In this document: positions 8,510 to 17,684 of the stretch, piece after piece
Position numbering within the stretch: position 1 is the stretch's first letter
How the letters are laid out: every line of letters starts with the position of its first letter
Assembly: GCF_042752395.1 (NCBI RefSeq)
Contig: NZ_JBHYXZ010000029.1
Coordinates: 1 to 64,000, forward strand
Source of the DNA: Actinosynnema sp042752395
Lineage (GTDB): Bacteria; Actinomycetota; Actinomycetes; Mycobacteriales; Pseudonocardiaceae
DNA length: 64,000 bases
Reading direction: 5' to 3'
Made by a program: the position numbers and the translations under genes
The notes under the pieces: model-generated
The model's input: only the letters and a program-made list of their open reading frames with translations
Databases searched by the model: none
Told to the model about the DNA's origin: nothing

Positions 8510-11316
8510 GGGTCCTGGCGGTCGCGCTCCTGCTGCTGGGCTCGATGGCCGCGATCACCCCGGTGGTCGCGGCGCCCGACGCCGCAGGCCGGCGGCACGA
8601 GGTCACCTACGACCGGTACTCGCTCAAGGTGGACGGCGAGCGCGTGGTCCTGTGGTCGGGGGAGTTCCACTACTTCCGGCTGCCCAGCCCGGAGCTGTGG
8701 CGCGACGTGCTGGAGAAGATCCGGGCGGCGGGGTTCAGCGGTGTGTCGCTGTACTTCCACTGGGGCTACCACTCGCCGTCGCCGGGGGTGTACGACTTCA
8801 CCGGCGTGCGCGACGTGGACCGGCTGCTGCGGATGGCCGACGAGCTGGGCCTGTACGTGGTGGCGCGGCCGGGGCCGTACATCAACGCGGAGACCAGCGG
8901 CGGCGGTTTCCCGGCGTGGCTGAAGGCGGTGCCGGGCCGGGCGCGGTCCAGCGATCCCGCCTACACCGCCGCGTACACCGAGTGGTTGGGGCGGCTCAAC
9001 CCGATCATCGCGCGGCACCAGGTGTCGCGCGGCGGTTCGGTCATCGCCTACAACGTGGAGAACGAGTACGGCGTCAACGTCGACCCGGCCTACATGCAGG
9101 ACCTGCAGGACCAGGCCAGGGCCGCGGGCATCGACGTGCCGATCGTGCACAACAACTGCTGCGGCGGCGACCTGGCCAACTGGTCCTCCGGCCCCGGCGC
9201 GGTGCAGATCCCCGGCGTGGACGACTACCCGCAGACGTTCAACTGCCAGGACCCCGAGACCTGGGGCGGCTGGGGCAACGGCGTGACGCGGCGGCTCAAC
9301 GAGACCGCCCCGGTGTACGCGGCCGAGTACCAGGCGGGCGCGATCGACCTGAACAACGCCGGGTACGACAAGTGCCGGGAGCTGACCGGTCCGGACTACA
9401 TGAAGGTGTTCTACAAGTCGAACGTGGTCGAGAGCGGCGCGACGATGTTCGGCTACTACATGACCTTCGGCGGCACGTCGTGGGGCTGGCTGCCGCAGCC
9501 GAACGACGTCTACACCTCCTACGACTACGGCGCGGCGATCACCGAGTCGCGCCGGCTCACGCCGAAGTACGACGAGTTCAAGCGCCAGGGCTACTTCATG
9601 ACCACGGTGGCCCCGCTGGCCAAGACCGACCCGGCCGCCGTGGTCACCTCCGCCGACCCGGCGGTGCACGCGGCGGCGCGGTCCAACCCGGACACCGGCA
9701 CGCAGTTCGTCCTGGTGCGGCACGCCGACCGGCGCACCGAAGCCGACGTGGCCACCACCCTGGACTGGTCCACCCCGGACGGCCGGCGCCAGGTGCCGGT
9801 CCGGCTGCGGGGCCGGGACGCGAAGATCCTGGTCGCCGGGTACGACCTGGGCGGTCAACGCCTGGTGTGGTCCAACTCGGAGATCCTGACCCACGTCGGG
9901 GTGGCCGGCCGTGACGTCGCCGTGCTCTACGGCCGCGACGGCGAGCAGGGTTCCACCGTGCTGCGCTACGCGTCCGAGCCGACCGTCCGGGTGCTCGACG
10001 GCGACGTCCGCACCACCTACGACGACGGCGACCTGCGGCTGGACTACAGGCACACCGGCCTGGCCCGCGTGCTGGTCTCCGGCGGCGGACGCCCGCCGGC
10101 GCTGCTCCTGCTCGCCACCGACGAGACCGCCGCGCGGTTCTGGCGGCAGGACACCGCCACCGGGCCCGTCCTCGTCCGCGGTCCGGCGCTGGTCCGTTCC
10201 GCCGAGGTGGCGGGCGACCGGCTCGCGCTGCGCGCCGACACCGACCGCGCGACCGACGTCGAGGTGTTCGCCCCGGTGCGCCACCTGTCGGTCGGCGGTC
10301 GGCCGGTGCCCGTGCGGCGCACGGACAGCGGCTCCCTGCTCGGTTCGCTGCCCGGTCCCCACGACGTGCGCCTGCCCGACCTGGACCGGTGGGAGTACCG
10401 GGCCGAGGCGCCCGGCATGGGCGAGTCCGGCTGGACGACCGCGGACAAGACCACGACCGCGAGCCCGATCAAACCCAAGACCCTGCCGGTGCTCTACGCC
10501 GACGAGTACGGCCACCACAACGGCAACGTCTGGTACCGGGGCCGGTTCACCGCCACCGGGGCGGAGAAGACGGTCACGGTCAACGCGATCACCGGCAAGC
10601 GGGGCCTCTACCTGGTCTGGCTCAACGGCCGCTACCTCGGCTCGGCCGCCGGCGGCACCCAGGCCGACTCCGAACCCGTCAACCCCGACCCCGGCCGCGG
10701 CGACTTCACCGTCCCGGCCGGCCTGCTCGCCGCCGGGCGGCAGGCCACGCTCACGGTGCTGGTCGAGAACATGGGCCACAACGACGACTGGACCGCCGAC
10801 GACGTCCGGCACAAGCAGCCACGCGGCCTGTACGGCGTGGTGGTCGACGGCTCCACCGCCCCGATCGCCTGGCAAATCCGGGGCTCCAAGCCCATGGACG
10901 GCGAACGCGGCCCGATGAACACCGGCGGCCTGTACGGCGAGCGCGCGGGCTGGCACCTGCCCGGGGCCGGCGGGTGGCAGCGCACGCCGGGCACGCTCAC
11001 CCCGGGCGTGTCCTGGTACCGCACGAACTTCCGACTCGACCTGCCGCGCGGGCACGACGTCTCGCTGGGCCTGCGGTTCGAGGACACCACCGCGCGCGGC
11101 TACCGCGTGCTGATCTTCGTCAATGGCTGGAACCTCGGCCAGTACCTCAACGGCGTCGGCCCCCAGCGGGAGTTCGTGCTCCCCGCCGGCGTGCTGCGCG
11201 ACCACAACACGCTCACCTTCGCCGTGATCGCGACCGAGGCGGCGCAGGGTGACCCCGGGAAGGTGAGCCTGGTGACCCTAGGCAACCACCGGACCGGTGC
11301 TGCCGCGGTCCGTTAG
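8506..11316 (+). CDS. Secreted GH35 beta-galactosidase
   Basis: 936 residues with an N-terminal signal sequence (hydrophobic LAVALLLLG core, cleavage near VVAA). The catalytic barrel has the acid/base Glu187 in NVENEYG and the nucleophile Glu274 in AAEYQAG, followed by GH35-type beta-sandwich domains with the closing motif NGWNLGQY. It would release terminal beta-galactose, for example from galactosylated xyloglucan. GTG start inside the GH31 stop (GTGA). The last 39 bp overlap tail-to-tail with the convergent lacI gene, whose stop is at 11278. It is odd that a secreted enzyme follows a cytoplasmic one in the same translational chain. Confidence 0.9.
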   Translation: MRVLAVALLLLGSMAAITPVVAAPDAAGRRHEVTYDRYSLKVDGERVVLWSGEFHYFRLPSPELWRDVLEKIRAAGFSGVSLYFHWGYHSPSPGVYDFTGVRDVDRLLRMADELGLYVVARPGPYINAETSGGGFPAWLKAVPGRARSSDPAYTAAYTEWLGRLNPIIARHQVSRGGSVIAYNVENEYGVNVDPAYMQDLQDQARAAGIDVPIVHNNCCGGDLANWSSGPGAVQIPGVDDYPQTFNCQDPETWGGWGNGVTRRLNETAPVYAAEYQAGAIDLNNAGYDKCRELTGPDYMKVFYKSNVVESGATMFGYYMTFGGTSWGWLPQPNDVYTSYDYGAAITESRRLTPKYDEFKRQGYFMTTVAPLAKTDPAAVVTSADPAVHAAARSNPDTGTQFVLVRHADRRTEADVATTLDWSTPDGRRQVPVRLRGRDAKILVAGYDLGGQRLVWSNSEILTHVGVAGRDVAVLYGRDGEQGSTVLRYASEPTVRVLDGDVRTTYDDGDLRLDYRHTGLARVLVSGGGRPPALLLLATDETAARFWRQDTATGPVLVRGPALVRSAEVAGDRLALRADTDRATDVEVFAPVRHLSVGGRPVPVRRTDSGSLLGSLPGPHDVRLPDLDRWEYRAEAPGMGESGWTTADKTTTASPIKPKTLPVLYADEYGHHNGNVWYRGRFTATGAEKTVTVNAITGKRGLYLVWLNGRYLGSAAGGTQADSEPVNPDPGRGDFTVPAGLLAAGRQATLTVLVENMGHNDDWTADDVRHKQPRGLYGVVVDGSTAPIAWQIRGSKPMDGERGPMNTGGLYGERAGWHLPGAGGWQRTPGTLTPGVSWYRTNFRLDLPRGHDVSLGLRFEDTTARGYRVLIFVNGWNLGQYLNGVGPQREFVLPAGVLRDHNTLTFAVIATEAAQGDPGKVSLVTLGNHRTGAAAVR

Positions 11317-12363
11317 CCGGGGCGGCAGCAGCCGCACCTCGGGTTCGGCCGGGGCGGGGGGGGGGGGGCGGCCCGCCCGCGCGGCCCCCCCGGCCCGCGC
11401 GGCCCGCGCGGGGTGGGGGGGGGGGGGGGGGGGCCCGGGCCCCCCCCGCGCGCCGCCCCCCCCCAGCCGGCCCAGCTCGACGGCCGGGAGGTCGATCGAG
11501 GACAGCGGCACGGACTGCGCCTGCGCCACGTCCGGCGGGCACACCGCCAGGACGGAGACGTCCTGCGGCACCCGCAGCTCGCGGCGGGCCAGCTCCGACA
11601 GCAGCGGGCCGAGGATGGCCTCGTTGTGCACCACCAACCCGGTCACGGGACCGGGCCGGGCCTCGAGCCGGTCCAGGCACTCGCGCAGCCCGTCGTAGGT
11701 CGGCACGCACGCCAGCGTGGTCGCCTCGACGCCGCGGGTCGCGGCCGCGGCGCGGAACCCGCCCAGGAACCGGCCCGCGTAGCTGGTGCCGCGCTGGTAG
11801 ACGGCGGGGGAGGGGCCGATGAGCGCGACGTCGCGGTGACCGAGGTCGGCGAGGTGGTGCACGCAGTCCGAGCCGGCCGCGGTGAAGTCCAGGTCGACGC
11901 AGGTCAGGTCCCGGGCGTCGTCCGGCACGCCGATGAGCACCGCGGGCCGGGCCAGCTCGCGCAGCACCGGCACCCGCGGCTCGGCCGCCTCCACGTCCAT
12001 CACGATGATCGCGTCGGCGAGGGAGGAGGCCGCGACCCGGTGCAGCCCTTCCGGACCCTCGTCCGCCGTCAGCAACAGCACGTCGTGGTCGTGGGTGCGG
12101 GCCTCGGCGACCGTGGCCGTGACGAACTGCATGACCACGGGGACGTTCAGGTCGGTGCGCAGCGGCACGACGAGCGCGAGCACGTTGGTGCGGTTGCTCG
12201 CGAGCGCCCGCGCGCCCGCGTTGGGGCGGTAGCCCAGCACGCGGATGCTCTGGTGCACCCGACGCCGGGTGGTCTCCGAGATCGAGCGCTTGCCGGACAG
12301 CACGTACGACACGGTGCTGGGCGAGACTCCCGCCGCGCGGGCGACGTCGGCGATGGTGACCAT
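11278..12363 (-). CDS. LacI-family transcriptional repressor, damaged near its C-terminus by an assembly patch
   Basis: The N-terminus MVTIADVARAAGVSPSTVSYVLSG is a textbook LacI helix-turn-helix, followed by a periplasmic-binding-protein-like sensor domain. I chose the ATG at 12363. The longer frame back to 12480 would place the operator and two TTA codons inside the coding region. A -10-like TATTAT lies 9 bp before the ATG and there is no SD, so the transcript may be leaderless. Bases 11355-11462 are a G/C-homopolymer patch that reads as Gly/Pro/Arg filler, yet the true end (LLPPRLTDRGSTGPVVA) resumes in frame. It most likely represses the adjacent glycosidase/importer operon and itself; the oligosaccharide inducer is unknown. 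Confidence 0.85.
   Translation of the reverse strand: MVTIADVARAAGVSPSTVSYVLSGKRSISETTRRRVHQSIRVLGYRPNAGARALASNRTNVLALVVPLRTDLNVPVVMQFVTATVAEARTHDHDVLLLTADEGPEGLHRVAASSLADAIIVMDVEAAEPRVPVLRELARPAVLIGVPDDARDLTCVDLDFTAAGSDCVHHLADLGHRDVALIGPSPAVYQRGTSYAGRFLGGFRAAAATRGVEATTLACVPTYDGLRECLDRLEARPGPVTGLVVHNEAILGPLLSELARRELRVPQDVSVLAVCPPDVAQAQSVPLSSIDLPAVELGRLGGGGARGGPGPPPPPPHPARAARAGGAARAGRPPPPAPAEPEVRLLPPRLTDRGSTGPVVA
11355..11462. other. G/C homopolymer assembly patch inside lacI
   Basis: Runs of up to about twenty G and nine C interrupt an otherwise normal LacI coding sequence exactly where the conserved LPAVELGR... helix should continue. The length and content of this stretch should not be trusted. 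The real protein is probably shorter here. Confidence 0.75.
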
Positions 12364-12465
12364 TCGACGATCATAATACGCCGCAGTCGGGTCGAACGGT
12401 CCTCTGTGGACGCGGCTCGTGGCGGCGCACGGCACGGCGGAACCCCACGGCGCTCGGCGCTTGGT

Positions 12466-12479
12466 TGATAACGTTAACA
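12466..12479. promoter_or_regulatory. LacI-type operator upstream of lacI
   Basis: TGATAACGTTAACA is a near-perfect 14-bp palindrome with a central CG, about 105 bp upstream of the lacI ATG. It resembles the 120-133 site and suggests autoregulation. Confidence 0.5.
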
Positions 12480-12560
12480 CATGACTCGGCGGGCAGTACA
12501 GCGAGCGGTTTCATTCCTTCGCTGAACAAACCACTTCGGCGGAGCGCGGTCACCCGGACT

Positions 12561-12591
12561 GTTCAGCCGGCTGAACCGGTGAGCGCTAACA
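12561..12591. promoter_or_regulatory. Palindrome pair between lacI and the lyase gene
   Basis: GTTCAGCCGGCTGAAC (12561-12576) is a perfect 16-bp palindrome. It is followed directly by GGTGAGCGCTAACA (12578-12591), which matches 12 of 14 positions of the 120-133 operator. The second is a plausible LacI half-operator; the first could be another regulator site or a terminator of the lyase gene, whose stop is at 12654. Confidence 0.4.
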
Positions 12592-12653
12592 GAGTCCACA
12601 GGGGACGGGCTCCACCCGGTCACGCCCTCCCGGCCGTCGCCTGGGACGGGCGC

Positions 12654-13406
12654 TCAGGAGACGTCGCCGTAGGCGGTGCCGATCCGCATCCGGTGGGCGC
12701 GGTGCACGGCTTCGAGGTCGGGGTGGGCCCGGTCGTAGACGCCCCACTTGGGCTCGTTGAAGGTGTCCCAGGTGCGCCCCGGGAAGCGCTCGACGCCGTT
12801 CGGGCCGAGCGGCTGCTTCTCGCCGTTGAACCAGAGCTGCACCCAGCCGCCGGCGGTCGTGTCGGAGGTCCGGATCCCGACCACGAACCGGTACCAGTTC
12901 CAGGGGGCGACCTCCCCGGTCCAGATCAGGCGCCACTCCTCGCCGGGGGCGACGTGGAACAGCCGCGCCTCGTTGTTCCGGATCTTGAGGATCACCGGGT
13001 AGTTCTGGGTGCCGTTGCCCGAGCCGCCGTTCGGGCCGTAGGACTTCCACTGGAAGATCGAGTAGTCGCCGGCGGTCGTCGTGGAGAACTTGCTCGACCA
13101 CCCGAGGTAGTACGTCCGGCCGTTGCGGAACCGGTGCCGCTTGCCGTCGGTCCTGACCCCGCGCGACTCGCAGCGGATCACCGGCCTGTCGTCCGACCTG
13201 GCCTTGGTGTAGCGCCACACCACCGTGCCGTCGGACTGGCGGGCGGGCACGATGCTGCCGGGCTTCACGCACTCCAGGTTGCCGAACACCCCGGTCCCCT
13301 TCGCCGGGTCGCCGTCCCAGACGACCGCCGCGTTCGCGGGCGGCGGGGCCGGGACCACCAGCACGACCGCCGCCGCAACGGCCGCGATCACGGCACGACA
13401 CCTCAT
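12654..13406 (-). CDS. Secreted polysaccharide lyase-like protein (heparin lyase I-like fold)
   Basis: 250 residues with a clear signal peptide (MRCRAVIAAVAAAVVLVVPA, cleavage near ANA). The mature part is a beta-jelly-roll of the concanavalin type. Phrases such as YYLGWSSKF, SIFQWKSYG and WYRFVVGIRTS fit the polysaccharide-lyase/heparin-lyase I-like family common in actinomycetes. The ATG at 13406 is preceded by a strong SD (GGGAGGTGCC). It would act outside the cell on an acidic polysaccharide; the substrate is not evident. It is divergent from the STAND gene, with 160 bp between the starts. Confidence 0.7.
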   Translation of the reverse strand: MRCRAVIAAVAAAVVLVVPAPPPANAAVVWDGDPAKGTGVFGNLECVKPGSIVPARQSDGTVVWRYTKARSDDRPVIRCESRGVRTDGKRHRFRNGRTYYLGWSSKFSTTTAGDYSIFQWKSYGPNGGSGNGTQNYPVILKIRNNEARLFHVAPGEEWRLIWTGEVAPWNWYRFVVGIRTSDTTAGGWVQLWFNGEKQPLGPNGVERFPGRTWDTFNEPKWGVYDRAHPDLEAVHRAHRMRIGTAYGDVS

Positions 13407-13566
13407 GGTCGGCACCTCCCGCGTCCAGGCTGGCAGCACCGGGGCACGGCCGACAGCGGTGGGACCGGGCTTCGCCGACACGGGTGGCGAAACGACCCGA
13501 CCGGGTCTTCCCGCGCCCGGTCCCGTGACCGCCTTCGAGCGGGGCCCGGCGACGTAGGGTGGCGGC

Positions 13567-15720
13567 GTGGACCTGCCCGCCACCGCGTTGCTCCGGGTCG
13601 CCGACCGCCTCGGTCGGCCGGTCGGGGTCGCGTTCGCGGTGGCCACCGCCGACGGGCCTCGGATCGTCACCGCCGCCCACGTCCTGGCCGACGGCGCGAC
13701 GGTCACCACCGTGGACGGGCGGCGGGAGGTGCCGGTCGAGGCCGCCGAGCGGTTCGAGGACGACGACCTCGCCGCCTTACGCCCGACGGGGCCGCTCCCG
13801 GACGGCGTGCGGGTGCTGCCGCTGTCCCCGGTGGCCGCGCCGTGGCACACCCCGTTGTGGTGCTTCGGGTTCCCCGACCGGTACGACGGCGGCATGTGGG
13901 CCGCGGGCGACCTGCTGGGGGCCGACGGCCGGGGGCTGCTGGTGGTGCAGGACCGGCGGTCGGCCGGGTTCGCCATCGCGCGCGGGTTCAGCGGCGGTCC
14001 GGCGTGGGACCCGGTGTCGGGGTCGGTGGTGGGCCTGGTGGTCCAGGTCGCGGCCAAGGCCGAGCAGCGCACGGCGTTCCTGGTGCCCGGCCACGTGATC
14101 GTGGCCCGGCTGCCGCCGCGGGAGCCGGGTCCGAGCCCGTACCTCGGGCTGCGCTCGTTCGGCACGGGGGACGCCGACAGGTTCTTCGGGCGGGAGGACC
14201 TGGCCGCGCAGGTGGCCGCCGAGGTGCGGGGCAACCGGTTGGTCGCGCTCGTCGGGCCGTCCGGGCGGGGCAAGTCGTCGCTGATCCTCGCGGGCGTGCT
14301 GCCGCGCCTGCCGGAGCTGGACGTGGTCGTGGTGCGGCCGGGCCAGGCGCCGCCGCCGCAGCGGGACGGCCTGTTGGTCGTGGTGGACCAGCTGGAGGAG
14401 GCGCTGCCGGGACCGGACGCGGACCTGGTGGCGCTGCTGGCGGACGGCCCGGCGAAGGTGCTGCTGGCGATCCGGTCGGACTTCCTCGACCGCGCCCTGG
14501 AACACCCGGCACTGGCGCGGGCGCTGCGGTCCTGCCAGACGGTCGGCGCGATGGAACGCACGCAGCTCCTCGCCGCGATCACCGGACCGATGCCCCCCGA
14601 CGTGCGGCTGGAGGACCGGCTGGCCGACCGGATCGCCGCCGAGGTCGAGCACGCGCCGGGCCAGTTGCCGCTGTTGCAGTTCACCCTGGACCGGCTGTGG
14701 CACGTGCAGCGCGCCGGCCTGCTCACCCATGCCGCCTACGAGGAGCTGGGCGGGGTCGGCGGCGCGCTGGTCCGGTACGCCGAGCAGGAGGTGTGGTCCC
14801 GGCTGGCGGAGTCGGAGCGGGCCGCCGCGCCGCGGCTGTTCGCCAAGCTGGTCAACCACACCACGGACCTGCCGCCGACCCGGGCGGTCGCCCGCGACCT
14901 CACCGGCGCCGAGCGCAGCCTCGCCGACCGGCTCGTGACGGCGGGGCTGCTCGTGGGCGGCGCACGGGGTTCGGTCGAGCTGGCGCACGAAGCGCTGATC
15001 ACGCTGTGGGACCGGCTGCGGGAGATGGTCGAGCGGGAGCGCGAGTTCGAGACGTGGCGGGCGGACCTCCGCGCCGACCGCGAGCGCTGGAGCCGGCAGG
15101 GCGACCCGTTCGCCCTGACCGCGCGCTCCTCCCCGGACACCGCCCGCTGGCTGGCCGAACGCGGGGCCGACCTGCCCGCCGACGAACGGCTCCACGCCCA
15201 GCGCGTGGTGGCCGTCCTGCGCCGGCACCGCCGCCGCTGGTACCGGCGCGCGGTGTGGCTGGTCGTGGTCCTGCTGCTGCTCGCCCTGCCGGCCTGGTAC
15301 GCGTGGGACCTGGCCCACGAGCAACCGCCGCCGGACGACGTCGCCTCGCCCGGCGACGCGGGCCGGACCGAGCGCTCCATCCTCGACCTGCTCGCCGCCC
15401 ACCACGCCGACCCCGGAGCGGTGGACGACCAGCTGCTGGCCGCCTACCACCGCACCCGCCAGGTGGAGGCGGTGCTGCCCGACGCGGTCGCGGGGAACCA
15501 CGCCTACCGGGAGGTCCTGTCCTCCGCGGCCGGGCCGGTGGTCGTGCTGTCCGGGCCGGACGGGCCGGTGGTGTGGCGGGTCGGCGAGCCCGATCCGGTC
15601 CGGCTGCCCGACGCCGACCCCGGCGAGGTCGCGGTCAGCCCCGACGGCGGCACGGTCGCCGTGACGGACCAGACCGGCGCGCTCCTCTACGGGCCGCGCG
15701 GCGAACCCCGGGGGGGCGGG
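13567..15720 (+). CDS. Trypsin-like protease/STAND NTPase/membrane/propeller protein, N-terminal part (gene split by a gap)
   Basis: Residues 1-182 form a trypsin-like peptidase with an apparent triad: His38 (TAAHVL), Asp67 (DDLAAL) and Ser142 in GFSGGP. Residues 190-540 form an nSTAND-type NTPase with Walker A GPSGRGKSS (230-238) and Walker B LLVVVDQLEE (269-278). A transmembrane helix lies at about 564-584, then beta-propeller blades begin (GEVAVSPDGGTVAVTDQTG). Leu71 is encoded by TTA, suggesting bldA-dependent translation. Homopolymer sequence and an N gap break the reading frame after about 15708. The propeller continues in another frame from about 15855, so the two parts are one gene. 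STAND proteins are ligand-triggered switches, and fused proteases are typical conflict effectors. Whether this one senses phage or a developmental signal is unknown. Confidence 0.8.
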
Positions 15721-15855
15721 GGGCCGCCCCCCGGGGGGGGGGGGGGGCCANNNNNNNNNTCACCGCCCCCCGACACGTCCACCTCACCGCTCTTCCCACA
15801 AAGGAGGGCTTCGTGGGCGGCCCCCGGCCCGGGGCCGCCCCCCCCCCCCCGCGGG
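15708..15855. other. Assembly gap (N 15751-15759) with G/C patches and a small unexplained island
   Basis: Homopolymer G/C runs surround nine N. Between them, 15760-15830 is ordinary-looking sequence that does not read as propeller in either flanking frame. The gap size is arbitrary, which explains the frame change in the STAND gene. Confidence 0.85.
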
Positions 15856-17386
15856 GGAGTGGTGGGAGCACGTGCACGTGGCACTGGGCGTCGACCGGCT
15901 GATCACCTGGCGCGACAACCAGGACCGGCTGCTGGTGTCGCGGCTCGACGGCACGCGGGTGGCGGACATCGCCATGAGACCTCCCACGACCCCGGTCGGC
16001 GACGTCCCGCCGTCGTGGACCTTCCACCTGACCGCCGACCCGGGCACGCTGGTCGCCCGCAACACCGACACCGACGAGGTGCACCTGCTCGACCTCGCCA
16101 CCGGCCGCACCACCCCGCTCGCCACCGGGGCGTCCGCGGTGCTCGTCAGCGCGGACGGGCGGGTCCTGGTGACGTGCCACCGCGTCGAGCACGGCGTGGA
16201 CGGCCTCGTGGTGTTCGACCTGCCGTCCGGGCGGCGGCGCGCGGAGCACCTCGACACCTCCGGCTGCTCGATGGTGCTCGACCCGACCGGTCGCTACCTC
16301 GCCCGCGGGGTCGAGCCGTCGATGGGCGTGCTCGACCTGGAGACGGGCGAGGTGGTGGCGTGGATGCGCGGCCGCGGCCGGCCGGTCGGCGTGCGGCTCG
16401 GCGCGGACGGCCTGCTGCGGGTCGTCACGGGGGACGAGGACGGCGTGCTGGTGCACCGGCTCGACCCCGCAGTGCTGGAGAGCGCCCCCGGCGACCCGGA
16501 GAGCGGCGACATCGCGCCGGACGGCCGGCTGGCGCTGACCGTGGACGACGTGTCCTCCCTGCTGTCCCGGAGTTCGCACCTGTCGTTGTGGCGCACCGAC
16601 GACCACCGGCGCGTCGCGGAGGTCCGGCTCGGGGAAGAGGCGGGCACGGCGCGCTTCGACCCGACGGGCCGGTACGTGGCCGTGGCCCTGCCGACCGCGG
16701 TCGCGGTCCTGCGCGTGCCCGACCTGACCGAGGTCACCCGGCTGCCGCTGGTCGAGTCGCCCGACCTGGCCGAGCCGGTGGTGCGGTTCGACCGGTCGGG
16801 CGGGCTGCACGTGGGCCACGCGGCCACCATCAGGACCTGGGACCTCGCCACCGGCACGCTCCGGCACGCGGTCGCCGTGCCGTCACCGCCCTCCGGGGAG
16901 GTCCACTTCGACCTCCTCGCCCCGGACCGGGCGCTCGTGGTCTCCGCGGACCGCCTGGCGGTGGACGAGTGGGACCTGATCACCGGCCGTCCCACGAACC
17001 ACCGCGCGCTGACCGGGCCGGACGAGCCGGTGGCCGAGGTCGCGGTGCTCGGCGACGGCCTGCTGGTCGCCTACGAGCACCGCATCGACGTCCTGGTGGG
17101 AGAGGAGTCCGTCACGGTCGAAACCCGATCGTTCGCCGGCCTGGGCCACGTGCCGACCGACGTCGTGGACGGCCACCCCCGCCTGGTCCGCGACCTGAGG
17201 ATCACCGACTACCCGGACCAGACCGCGAAGTCCCCCACCCTGCCCCGCTACCCACTGGCGATGCGCGGCGACCTGGTCCTGACGGACGAGGGCCTGATCG
17301 AACTGGACCGCGACACGTGGCTGCGGCACTTGTGCGCCCTGGTCGCACCGCGCGCACCGGGCACCACCCCACCGGGCTGCCCGTGA
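15855..17386 (+). CDS. C-terminal WD40-like beta-propeller of the STAND protein (continuation after the gap)
   Basis: The open frame resumes with EWWEHVHVALGVDRLITW; the first possible isolated start is the GTG at 15872, but I read this as the continuation of the gene starting at 13567. It contains repeated blades of the form LLDLATGRTTPLATGASAVLVSADGRV, typical of WD40-like propellers that act as ligand-sensing domains in STAND proteins. It ends at TGA 17384-17386. The full protein would be about 1,250-1,270 residues with the protease inside the membrane and the propeller on the other side of the single helix, if the helix spans the membrane. Confidence 0.75.
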
Positions 17387-17684
17387 CCGTCGTCGCGCGG
17401 TCCGCTGGAACCCGCCAATCGGGCGTGCGCACCCTGACCCCGCCAAGGCCGCACCTGACGAGCGGGTCTCGGCACCGGGGTGCGTCGGGCTGGAACTGGC
17501 TGCCGGTCACGTGCCCGGTGACCCCGTGTCGGTCGTCGAGCCGTCGGTGAGACTACGGGAAGCTGAACCCGCGCGAGGCGTCCGGCGGGGGAAGTGCGGG
17601 TGGGCACTGTCGGCGCGGTCCGGGGTCGCCTAGCGTCGCATCGCTCCGGCGGGACCCCTCCGGCCGGGCTCCAGGAGGACACCA
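17387..17684. other. Intergenic, no gene seen
   Basis: I find no convincing coding sequence, tRNA or strong stem here. It probably contains the promoter of the secreted hairpin protein, whose SD AGGAGGAC is at 17673-17680. Confidence 0.5.

Noticed and set aside
12364..12480. Upstream-extended start for the lacI gene
   Set aside because: It would put two TTA codons and the operator in the coding region, and the helix-turn-helix begins exactly at the ATG at 12363.
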